From Alphaproteobacteria bacterium (lineage in GTDB: Bacteria; Pseudomonadota; Alphaproteobacteria; JABAAW01), in assembly GCA_014239005.1 (NCBI GenBank), contig JABAAA010000002.1:1-19754 (forward strand): a DNA stretch of 19,754 nucleotides. The letters are read 5' to 3'. Below are positions 6,925 to 12,875 of the stretch, one piece after another. The notes under the pieces are model-generated. The model had not been told where the DNA came from. It was given only the letters and a program-made list of their open reading frames with translations, and did not search any database. Within the stretch, counting starts at the first letter, position 1. Each line of letters begins with the position of its first letter. Made by a program: the position numbers and the translations under genes.

Positions 6925-8118
6925 GTGTCTCCCCTCGCCAAAAGCCTCGACCGAAGCCTCGACCGAATTCTGCACGGCGATTGCATCACCACCATGCAAC
7001 GCCTCCCTGCCCAAAGCGTCGATGCCGTCTTCGCCGACCCCCCCTATTTTTTGCAACTCGACAAACCGCTCCATCGCCCCGACGAGACAAAAGTCGACGG
7101 CGTATCCGAAGCATGGGACAAATTCGCCGACTTCCAAGAATACGACAACTTCAACCGCGCGTGGCTCACCCAAGCTCGCCGCATCCTCAAAGACAACGGA
7201 ACACTCTGGGTCATCGGCTCCTACCACAATATCTATCGCATCGGAGCGCTTTTGCAAGACCTGAACTTTTGGATCCTCAACGACATCCTGTGGGTCAAAA
7301 CGAACCCCATGCCAAACTTCCACGGCAGACGCTTCACCAACGCCCACGAAACGCTGCTGTGGTGCTCCAAAACCCGCAACGCACGCTATCGCTTCAACTA
7401 TCGCGCGCTCAAACAACTGAACGGCGAAAAACAAATGCGCAGCGACTGGCACCTCCCCCTCTGCAACGGCAAAGAACGTCTGCGCGACAAGGACGGCACA
7501 AAGATCCACCCGACACAAAAACCCCTCTCGCTGCTCTATCGCGTCCTTCTCGCCAGCACGCACGTCGGAGATATCGTGCTAGACCCCTTCTGCGGCAGCG
7601 GTACCACCCCCGCCGCCTGCCGCCGCCTGGATCGCCGCTACATCGGTATCGAACGCGAGGCACACTATGTACGCGCCGCTCGCCAACGTCTGAAACGCAT
7701 CCCCCCTGCTACCTCGCAAGAATGCCTTCAGCTGCCCGAGCCACGTCAACAAGCACGCGACATCCCCTTCGCCGCCCTGCTGGAAAACGGACTCCTCCTG
7801 CCGGGCGACAAGCTCGAAAGCGCGTGCCGTCAGTATCAAGCGCTCGTCACCTCCGAAGGATTGCTGTCACGCAACCAACGCCGCGCCTCCATCCATCAAT
7901 GGGCAGCCGAACTCGCCGGACGAACAAGCTGCAACGGATGGACATACTGGTTCCACCCGCAAAAACAACAACACGCCACACGCGTGCCGCTACAAGAACT
8001 CAGAGAACATTTGCGAACAATCTCGCGCGCCACACAAAAACCCGTCAAAGAACCTTACTCGCCCGCAGAAGCCAAGGAAGAAACGGCAAGCGAAGAGGTG
8101 GAAGAAGAGAGGGGATAG
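6925..8118 (+). CDS. ccrM: CcrM-type GANTC-specific DNA adenine methyltransferase
   Basis: The cell-cycle-regulated methyltransferase of alphaproteobacteria, which methylates adenine in GANTC; 397 residues. It is a beta-class N6-adenine enzyme with DPPY (38-41) before the SAM motif DPFCGSGTT (220-228). Family blocks are nearly intact: LHGDCITTMQRLP (16-28), WVIGSYHNIYRIG, FWILNDILWVKTNPMPNF, NAHETLLW, MRSDWHLPLC and HPTQKP. The C-terminal RAMA domain (about 276-345), used for DNA recognition, ends in CNGWTYWF. A charged tail (about 370-397) follows. The start is GTG 6925: the family begins near the LHGDC block, and there is no good Shine-Dalgarno sequence, fitting a near-leaderless transcript. 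Codons 7-14 are a 12-bp duplication encoding SLDR twice. The last 64 bp overlap the convergent folP. Confidence 0.95.
   Translation: MSPLAKSLDRSLDRILHGDCITTMQRLPAQSVDAVFADPPYFLQLDKPLHRPDETKVDGVSEAWDKFADFQEYDNFNRAWLTQARRILKDNGTLWVIGSYHNIYRIGALLQDLNFWILNDILWVKTNPMPNFHGRRFTNAHETLLWCSKTRNARYRFNYRALKQLNGEKQMRSDWHLPLCNGKERLRDKDGTKIHPTQKPLSLLYRVLLASTHVGDIVLDPFCGSGTTPAACRRLDRRYIGIEREAHYVRAARQRLKRIPPATSQECLQLPEPRQQARDIPFAALLENGLLLPGDKLESACRQYQALVTSEGLLSRNQRRASIHQWAAELAGRTSCNGWTYWFHPQKQQHATRVPLQELREHLRTISRATQKPVKEPYSPAEAKEETASEEVEEERG
6943..6966. repeat. 12-bp tandem duplication in the ccrM N-terminus
   Basis: AGCCTCGACCGA occurs twice in a row and encodes SLDRSLDR at residues 7-14, just before the conserved LHGDC block. 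It is one of several in-frame short duplications at gene ends in this window. Confidence 0.85.
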
Positions 8119-9155
8119 AAGGCGCGTACGAAGCGTACGGTCTCCGCAACATCGTGTACGCGCAAGATGCGTACGCCTCCCGCCATGGCAGCAGCCACCG
8201 ATGCCAAACTGCCCTCCAAACGTTCGGCAGGATTGGAAGAACTCGAAGAACTCGAATATCCCCCCTCGTCCCCTCGCGCCAGCAAAGCCCCCAAGAAAGA
8301 CTTGCGCGACGCCCCCAGCATCGTCGGAAACGCCAGCGCGTCCAGCGCCGCCCACGAGCGCAAGATCGTCAGGTTTTGCGCCAAAGTCTTGCCGAAGCCC
8401 AAGCCCGGGTCGAGGACGATCTTCTCGCGCCGCACACCAGCACGCACGCACGCCTCCGCCAGTGCCTCCAAGCGCGCAAGCACGGAAAGGAAGGCGGATT
8501 CCGATTCCTCTTTGGGTTGCCACGAACCCCCACCCTCATGTTTCAAACCACGATGCAGACGGCTGGCGGCGTGATGCATCAACACCACCCATCCCCGCTC
8601 CTCGTCGCCTGTCTTGCCAAGCTCACGCCACAAGGCAGGACGTTCGACGCCTGACACATCGTTGAGCATGTGCGCACCCAAGCGCAAGGATTCCAACGCC
8701 AACTCCGCCTTGTCGGTGTCGACCGAAAGCAAAGCTTCGGGAAAAGCACGCAACAGCGCCTCCAGCGAAGGCAATAGGCGCGCTCGTTCTTGCTCTACCG
8801 AAAGAGCTGTCGCGCCGGGACGCGTGCTTTGCGCTCCCACATCCAGCCAATCTGCCCCTGCAAGCAAGGCGCGCTCGGCGGCACGCAACAGGCGCGTCGC
8901 ATCGTCGTGTCTTTCTTTTGGTCTCCCTTTTAGACTTCCTTTTGTCTTATGGACGGAAGAAAGCAAGCCGTCGCCCGAAAAGGAATCGGGCGTGACATTG
9001 ATAATCGCCATGACCGCAGGCGGCAGGTCGCGCCGTAGCAGCTTTGCACAACCCGCGCGTAGCGACGGCGAAGAACACGAGGCTGCCCGCCTCTGCTGGT
9101 CTTGATTCTTCGCGTCCTGATTCTTGTCGTCTTGACTCTGCAAGGTAGAGCCCAT
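8055..9155 (-). CDS. folP: Dihydropteroate synthase
   Basis: Condenses 6-hydroxymethyl-dihydropterin pyrophosphate with p-aminobenzoate to give dihydropteroate, in the folate pathway; the sulfonamide target. It has 366 residues from ATG 9155. Visible TIM-barrel motifs: AIINVTPDSFSGDG (50-63), GADWLDVGAQSTRPGA (100-115), SVDT (144-147), NDVSG (165-169), VVLMH (190-194), LDPGLGFGKT (248-257), SRKSFLG (283-289) and RVHDVAET (332-339). About 45 N-terminal residues are non-conserved, and poly-Ser tracts occur at about 301-307 and near the C-terminus. It is therefore longer than the usual 270-290 residues. GGAGGA six bases before ATG 9155 decides the start over an ATG 15 bp upstream. It overlaps ccrM tail-to-tail by 64 bp and diverges from folB. 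Confidence 0.93.
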   Translation of the reverse strand: MGSTLQSQDDKNQDAKNQDQQRRAASCSSPSLRAGCAKLLRRDLPPAVMAIINVTPDSFSGDGLLSSVHKTKGSLKGRPKERHDDATRLLRAAERALLAGADWLDVGAQSTRPGATALSVEQERARLLPSLEALLRAFPEALLSVDTDKAELALESLRLGAHMLNDVSGVERPALWRELGKTGDEERGWVVLMHHAASRLHRGLKHEGGGSWQPKEESESAFLSVLARLEALAEACVRAGVRREKIVLDPGLGFGKTLAQNLTILRSWAALDALAFPTMLGASRKSFLGALLARGDEGGYSSSSSSSNPAERLEGSLASVAAAMAGGVRILRVHDVAETVRFVRAFYPLSSSTSSLAVSSLASAGE

Positions 9156-9161
9156 AGCATG

Positions 9162-9167
9162 TCCTCC
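9162..9167 (-). promoter_or_regulatory. Shine-Dalgarno sequence that sets the folP start
   Basis: Read on the minus strand this is GGAGGA, six bases before ATG 9155. It lies inside the codons of an alternative in-frame ATG at 9170, so the downstream ATG is preferred. Only 38 bp separate this start from that of the divergent folB, so the two promoters must overlap each other or the opposite gene. Confidence 0.7.
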
Positions 9168-9193
9168 CATGATCGAGGCGAGCCAAAGGAATC

Positions 9194-9568
9194 ATGGTCT
9201 TCCATACCACAAGCTACCGTATCCTTGTCGAGAACCTGACCTTGCAAGCGCGCATCGGCATCCTGCCCGAAGAACGCACCACCCCGCAACGTTTGTGCGT
9301 TTCCTTGCGCATTGCGTCGTCCGTCTCGCGCTCGGTTGAACGAAGATCTTTTTTGTGCTACAAGGAGCTGGTAGAAGAAATCACAGACTTGATTTCACAA
9401 GGACACATCGACCTGTTGGAAGACTTGGCAGAGAGGCTTGCAACCTTGTGCTTCGCTCGTCCGCAAGCCCTCTCCGTGTGGATGCGCTTGAGCAAACCCG
9501 ATGCTCTTGCTGATGCCGAGGCGGTCGGGATCGAGACAACCTTCGAACGAAAAGGAGGAACGCCATAG
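9194..9568 (+). CDS. folB: Dihydroneopterin aldolase
   Basis: Converts 7,8-dihydroneopterin to 6-hydroxymethyl-dihydropterin and glycolaldehyde, the step before the FolK/FolP reactions. It has 124 residues, the usual length. The family pattern is seen as YRILVENLTLQARIGILPEE (8-27, with the pterin-site region ILPEERTTPQ), LCYKELVEEI (about 55-64) with the conserved Tyr, DLLEDLAERLA, and a C-terminal SKPDALADAEAVGIE strand carrying the conserved Lys of the KP-x-A motif. AAAGGA just before the ATG supports the start; a GANTC site (GAATC, 9189-9193) touches the start codon. The neighbouring divergent gene is folP, so two folate steps are encoded together. Confidence 0.88.
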   Translation: MVFHTTSYRILVENLTLQARIGILPEERTTPQRLCVSLRIASSVSRSVERRSFLCYKELVEEITDLISQGHIDLLEDLAERLATLCFARPQALSVWMRLSKPDALADAEAVGIETTFERKGGTP

Positions 9569-9571
9569 ATT

Positions 9572-9619
9572 ATGATTATGACCATGATTATGACCAAGAC
9601 CAAGACCAAGACCATGACC
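9572..9619. repeat. 12-bp x2 and 6-bp x3-4 tandem repeats at the start of mlaC-like gene 1
   Basis: ATGATTATGACC occurs twice (9572-9595), then AAGACC three times (9596-9613) and ATGACC once. The block encodes MIMTMIMTKTKTKTMT. It supplies at least five in-frame ATG codons ahead of the signal peptide. Confidence 0.85.
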
Positions 9620-10315
9620 TACAGCACGACCAACACCCTGACCGATGTCACGACGCACACGACGAGAAAAGCGTTTTCTCTTTTTGCGATGATGTTTGCA
9701 AGTCTCACCTTGTTGTTTTTGTTCGGCGCGCGTAGCGAGGCTATTGCTGCGCTCACCGAGGATCAGAAGAGCGAGATTGCCCTGCAATTCATCAAGCAAA
9801 ACGGCACGGTGATGGCTTCGATCATGGGAAACGAAAGCATGACGCGACAAAAAAGACGCCTCAAGCTGAAAGCGATCATGGAAAATAATTTCGATCTTGC
9901 CACCATGATGCGTGCCATCATCGGTCCTTACTGGCGCAAGATGGACGAGCAGCAGCGCGAACGCTATAAAAATGCTTCGACGCAATGGATCGTTCTATAT
10001 TCGGCGAACTTTCTAAGCACGATCAAACCTGTCAAGTTCGAGGTGCTTTCGGCAAGTCCGCTTGGCAAGGATGTGCTGGTGGAAACCAAGACGCAAGCCA
10101 AGGGCAAACCCGAACCCGTCACGATGCATTGGCGAGTGCGCTTCACCCCCGACGACCGAGCCACCTTGATCGACATGCACTTTCGCGGACTCAGTATGGT
10201 GGCAGCGCAACGCGGCGAGGTCTCTGCGATGCTGGCTGAGCGGGGTATCCCTACCTTCCTCGACAAGATCGAGAAAAGGCTTGTGAAGATCCGACAGGAA
10301 TTCAACAAAAACTGA
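9572..10315 (+). CDS. MlaC/Ttg2D-like periplasmic phospholipid-binding protein, copy 1
   Basis: A secreted protein of the MlaC (toluene-tolerance Ttg2D) family. MlaC carries phospholipids across the periplasm between the outer-membrane MlaA complex and the inner-membrane MlaFEDB transporter. It has 247 residues. A hydrophobic signal segment (about 34-52, FSLFAMMFASLTLLFLFGA) is followed by a possible AIAA cleavage region. The mature part shows the MlaC-like run NNFDLATMMRAIIGPYWRKM, Q-RERYKN-x-x-x-x-WI, a Y-x-x-x-F-L segment and a late W-RVRF strand. The 33 residues before the signal are Thr/Met/Lys-rich and arise from 12-bp and 6-bp repeats, so the true start could be any of several ATGs (9572, 9578, 9584, 9590, 9614). 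GGAGGA lies 12 bases before 9572. folB ends 3 bp upstream, implying co-transcription. Confidence 0.75.
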   Translation: MIMTMIMTKTKTKTMTYSTTNTLTDVTTHTTRKAFSLFAMMFASLTLLFLFGARSEAIAALTEDQKSEIALQFIKQNGTVMASIMGNESMTRQKRRLKLKAIMENNFDLATMMRAIIGPYWRKMDEQQRERYKNASTQWIVLYSANFLSTIKPVKFEVLSASPLGKDVLVETKTQAKGKPEPVTMHWRVRFTPDDRATLIDMHFRGLSMVAAQRGEVSAMLAERGIPTFLDKIEKRLVKIRQEFNKN

Positions 10316-10320
10316 CGACG

Positions 10321-10348
10321 ATGTTTGCTCGCTGATGTTTGCTCGCTT
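10321..10348. repeat. 14-bp tandem duplication creating a four-codon upstream ORF
   Basis: ATGTTTGCTCGCTG (10321-10334) is followed directly by ATGTTTGCTCGCTT (10335-10348), 13 of 14 bases identical. The first copy reads M-F-A-R-stop, and its TGA (10333-10335) overlaps the ATG of the following gene as TGATG. The second copy is the true start of the second MlaC-like gene, which also begins MFAR. The duplication may couple translation of the two. Confidence 0.8.
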
Positions 10349-11030
10349 TGTCATCGGCGGGGGCGCGGTCGTCGCGCTCTGCTTTGCGCTATCGGCAGGA
10401 GAGGTAGCCCAAAGTCAAGAGCTGGGAAAAGGGCTCAAGCGCAGCGACGCTTGCACCCTCCGGCAAGTGCGCGCTTTTGCCGACAGCAAGGCGCGTGCTT
10501 TGCTGAAAGAGATTCAGCAACAACAAAAGGCGACCGCAGAGAAGGCTTCGAAAAGAAAGCAGTTGCAAGCTTACAAGGACATCTTGCGTCAGATCTTCGC
10601 CTACGAGACGGTGGCGCGCAGCTTGGTGGGTCCTTACTGGCGCAAGATGTCGTCTTCCGAGCGCGAAGAGTACACGACGATTCTCACCGCGATGTTGGAG
10701 AGTTTGGTGAGCAACGCGATCTACAATCTTCCTGTCAAGGGCTACGAGGTGTCGAAGGTGTCGCGGCTGGGAAAAGATTTCGCGGTTAACCTGTCGGTGA
10801 GTGTCGAGGACGACGCGGATGATCTGCTGATCGTTTGGCGGGTGCGTTGTTTCGAAAGGGGGAGAGGGGAAGGTGCGCGCATGGGGATCATCGATGTGAT
10901 CGTTCGCAGTGTGAGTGTGATCGCAGGCAAGCGGCGTGAGATGACGGATATTCTAAGCAAGCAGGGGATAGGACAGTTTTTGCGCATGCTGGCGTACGAG
11001 CGCGACAGGCTCAAAAAGCAAGAGCGATAG
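10335..11030 (+). CDS. MlaC-like periplasmic phospholipid-binding protein, copy 2
   Basis: A second, divergent MlaC-family protein of 231 residues. An N-terminal signal peptide (about 4-25, FVIGGGAVVALCFALSAGEVA, cut near SAGEVA or QSQ) leads into a helical segment. It then shows the family core IFAYETVARSLVGPYWRKM, S-x-REEYTTILTAMLESLVSNAIY and a WRVRCF strand. The heptapeptide GPYWRKM is identical in both copies, supporting tandem duplication followed by divergence. No Shine-Dalgarno sequence is seen before ATG 10335; the stop of a four-codon upstream ORF overlaps the start (TGATG). The first copy ends 19 bp upstream, so they probably form one transcript with folB. No mlaA, mlaD, mlaE or mlaF is in the window. 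Confidence 0.7.
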   Translation: MFARFVIGGGAVVALCFALSAGEVAQSQELGKGLKRSDACTLRQVRAFADSKARALLKEIQQQQKATAEKASKRKQLQAYKDILRQIFAYETVARSLVGPYWRKMSSSEREEYTTILTAMLESLVSNAIYNLPVKGYEVSKVSRLGKDFAVNLSVSVEDDADDLLIVWRVRCFERGRGEGARMGIIDVIVRSVSVIAGKRREMTDILSKQGIGQFLRMLAYERDRLKKQER

Positions 11031-11060
11031 AGATCGGCGACAACGTCTTTTCGTTTCTAC

Positions 11061-11099
11061 AAAACCCATCGCTAAAACTCATCGCTAAAACCCGTCGCT
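11061..11099. repeat. 13-bp tandem repeat, three units, downstream of the MlaC-like pair
   Basis: AAAACCCATCGCT, AAAACTCATCGCT and AAAACCCGTCGCT run head to tail in the intergenic region between the second MlaC-like gene and recA. The period is not a multiple of three, consistent with a non-coding location. Confidence 0.8.
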
Positions 11100-11134
11100 C
11101 ACTCGTAAGCGAGCCTCCATCAACACTTTTTCCT

Positions 11135-11179
11135 TAAGCGAAGCGAACACGCAACCGCGCGAAAAAAACAATTCGCTTA
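11135..11179. other. Inverted repeat directly after the recA stop codon
   Basis: TAAGCGAA at 11135-11142 and TTCGCTTA at 11172-11179 are perfect 8-bp inverted repeats around a 29-bp centre that contains a run of seven A on the plus strand. The right arm touches the recA stop. There is no T run after the stem on the recA strand, so it is not a classical terminator; it may stabilise the recA mRNA 3' end. Confidence 0.5.
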
Positions 11180-12442
11180 CTACGACACCGAACGCATCGG
11201 TGGAACAGGCGGCGGCGCAGCAGGAGCCGCAACGCGTGCTGAAGGAGCAGGAGGAGCAGGAGGAGCAGAAGCATGCGGAGGAGGAGCAGGAGGAGCAGAA
11301 GTATGAGGAGGAGGAGCAGGAGCGCCCCCCGCAGCAGGAGGTGGTGGTGGTGGTGGAGCGCCATCCGCAGGAGCAGGAGCGCCTTCTGCAGCAGGTGGCG
11401 GCGAAGGCGAAGGCGCCTCCAACATCACATCCGACAACAACCCCTCTTTTTCGCGAACCTTGTTTTCAATCACACGCGCACTTTTCTCATTCGCGCGCAA
11501 CCACGTTCGTGCATTCTCACGCCCCTGCGCAATCCGTTGCTTGTCGTATGCATACCACGCCCCCGATTTCTCGATAATTCCCGCGCTCACTCCCAAGTCC
11601 AAGATCTCGCCACTCTTGGAAATTCCTTCGTCGTACATAATATCGAACTCGACGACTCGAAACGGCGGAGCCACCTTGTTCTTGACAACCTTGACCCGCG
11701 TCTGATTTCCGACCACGACATCCTTGTCCTTGACCGCCCCAATGCGCCGAATGTCGAGACGCACGCTGGCATAAAACTTCAACGCGTTGCCTCCCGTGGT
11801 CGTCTCCGGATTGCCGAACATGACGCCGATCTTCATGCGGATCTGGTTGATAAAAATAACCATCGTGCGCGACCGCGCGACCGATCCCGTCAGCTTCCGC
11901 AAGGCTTGGCTCATGAGCCTTGCATGCAAGCCGACATGGGTATCGCCCATGTCGCCCTCAAGCTCGGCGCGCGGCACGAGGGCCGCGACCGAATCGATGA
12001 CCAGCACATCGAGCGCGCTGGAGCGCACGAGCGTATCGGCGATCTCCAACGCCTGTTCTCCCGCGTCGGGCTGCGAGATGAGCAAGGCGTCCAAGTTGAT
12101 GCCAAGCTTCTTGGCATAGGAAGGATCGAGCGCATGCTCTGCGTCCAAGAACGCGCACTGCCCGCCCCGACGCTGCGCCTCGGCGATCACATGCAGCGCC
12201 AAGGTCGTCTTGCCCGAAGATTCCGGTCCGTAGATCTCGATGATGCGCCCGCGCGGCAAGCCCCCCACGCCTAACGCGATGTCCAAGCCCAGCGAGCCCG
12301 TCGAGATGGATTCGATCCCCTCCACCTCCTGATGTCCTAAGCGCATGATCGAACCCTTGCCGAAGCTGCGCTCGATCTCGTCCAACGCAGAGGCAAGCGC
12401 CTTCTGTTTGTCGCTTTGTTGCTTGCTGTTCGACTTCTCCAT
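11180..12442 (-). CDS. recA: Recombinase RecA with an unusual Pro/Ala-rich C-terminal tail
   Basis: The ATP-dependent DNA strand-exchange protein for recombination and SOS induction, cytoplasmic. It has 420 residues from ATG 12442. Walker A is GPESSGKT (72-79), the catalytic Glu region is DAEHALDP (100-107), and Walker B is LDVLVIDS (144-151). The L1 loop lies around [21 protein letters not shown], and L2 is in [16 protein letters not shown] (211-226). The core ends near 342, after [19 protein letters not shown]. The last about 78 residues are almost only Pro, Ala, Gly and Ser ([18 protein letters not shown] and similar) in place of the usual short acidic tail. GAGGAGG seven bases before the ATG sets the start. 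A promoter and a 14-bp repeat array lie upstream. No alphaproteobacterial LexA box (GAAC-N7-GAAC or GTTC-N7-GTTC) was seen. Confidence 0.97.
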   Translation of the reverse strand: MEKSNSKQQSDKQKALASALDEIERSFGKGSIMRLGHQEVEGIESISTGSLGLDIALGVGGLPRGRIIEIYGPESSGKTTLALHVIAEAQRRGGQCAFLDAEHALDPSYAKKLGINLDALLISQPDAGEQALEIADTLVRSSALDVLVIDSVAALVPRAELEGDMGDTHVGLHARLMSQALRKLTGSVARSRTMVIFINQIRMKIGVMFGNPETTTGGNALKFYASVRLDIRRIGAVKDKDVVVGNQTRVKVVKNKVAPPFRVVEFDIMYDEGISKSGEILDLGVSAGIIEKSGAWYAYDKQRIAQGRENARTWLRANEKSARVIENKVREKEGLLSDVMLEAPSPSPPPAAEGAPAPADGAPPPPPPPAAGGAPAPPPHTSAPPAPPPHASAPPAPPAPSARVAAPAAPPPVPPMRSVS

Positions 12443-12449
12443 CAGAGCG

Positions 12450-12456
12450 CCTCCTC
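12450..12456 (-). promoter_or_regulatory. Shine-Dalgarno sequence that sets the recA start
   Basis: GAGGAGG on the minus strand, seven bases before ATG 12442. It rules out the 14-codon longer reading from 12484, which has no conserved residues. Confidence 0.8.
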
Positions 12457-12486
12457 GACATCGGCTACACAAACCCGCCCGCAACG

Positions 12487-12515
12487 AGCGTACGACGCAG
12501 GCAAGAAAAAAGCAA
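12487..12515 (-). promoter_or_regulatory. Putative recA promoter
   Basis: On the minus strand, TTGCTT (12515-12510) and TACGCT (12492-12487) are spaced by 17 bp. The predicted transcript would start near 12480 and have a leader of about 40 nt. The 14-bp repeat array begins at the -35 element and extends upstream of it. Confidence 0.45.
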
Positions 12516-12568
12516 GTCTCTTACTACAAGTCTCTTACTACAAGTCTCTTGCTACAAGTCTCTTGCCA
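12513..12568. repeat. 14-bp tandem repeat, four units, immediately upstream of the recA promoter
   Basis: CAAGTCTCTTACTA occurs twice exactly, then CAAGTCTCTTGCTA and CAAGTCTCTTGCCA. The four units are contiguous, without spacers, so this is not a CRISPR array. They lie between the divergent recA promoter and the helicase promoter at 12590. Confidence 0.9.
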
Positions 12569-12589
12569 CAAGAAATCCACGGGTCGCGC

Positions 12590-12618
12590 TTGACTAAAAA
12601 GGCAAAAACACATAGAAT
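12590..12618 (+). promoter_or_regulatory. Sigma-70-type promoter of the DEAD-box helicase
   Basis: TTGACT at 12590-12595 and TAGAAT at 12613-12618 are spaced by exactly 17 bp, the best promoter match in the window. It points toward the helicase start at 12771, giving a leader of about 145 nt. Long 5' leaders are common for cold-shock RNA helicases, but no regulatory structure was identified here. Confidence 0.65.
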
Positions 12619-12628
12619 GCCGCGCTAA

Positions 12629-12664
12629 GGTCTGTGCGAGAGTCTGTGCGATGGTCTGCGCGAG
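12629..12664. repeat. 12-bp tandem repeat, three units, in the helicase leader
   Basis: GGTCTGTGCGAG, AGTCTGTGCGAT and GGTCTGCGCGAG are contiguous just downstream of the promoter, inside the predicted 5' untranslated leader. The rest of the leader (12665-12755) is purine-rich and shows no gene. Confidence 0.75.
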
Positions 12665-12755
12665 CAAAAACCACCCGCAACAACGGGCGAAAGCGAACAG
12701 GACCACCCGTAAGGCAGAAGAAAAAAAACAGAGAACGCGAAGACGACCATAAGGA

Positions 12756-12875
12756 ACGCAGGACAACGTAATGCAAGACAACGCAACGCAGGACAGCACA
12801 ATGCAAGACAGCGCAACGCAAGACAAGGCAATGCAAGACAGCGCAACGCAAGACAGCGCAACGCAAGACAAGTCC
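12756..12875. repeat. 15-bp tandem repeat, eight units, spanning the helicase start codon
   Basis: Eight contiguous units of the type A(T/C)GCAAGACAGCGCA run from 15 bp before the annotated ATG into codon 35. Units 2, 4 and 6 begin with ATG (12771, 12801, 12831) and the others with ACG, all in one frame. They encode MQDNATQDSTMQDSATQDKA and similar. Each ATG is therefore a possible start. Confidence 0.9.

Noticed and set aside
6885..8654. Very long open frame (589 codons) across ccrM in another frame
   Set aside because: The translation is Arg/Pro/His-rich without motifs, while the overlapping frame encodes a near-complete CcrM. It is a shadow of codon bias.
11200..11577. Glu/Gln-rich plus-strand open frame (about 125 codons) opposite the recA tail
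   Set aside because: It is the antisense of the Pro/Ala codons of RecA. The repetitive composition explains the open frame, and no start signal is seen.
12513..12568. CRISPR-like direct repeats near recA
   Set aside because: The 14-bp units are directly adjacent with no spacers, and no cas gene is present.
12443..12770. LexA/SOS operator between recA and the helicase
   Set aside because: Scanning by eye found single GAAC tetramers but no pair at the required seven-base spacing near the recA promoter.
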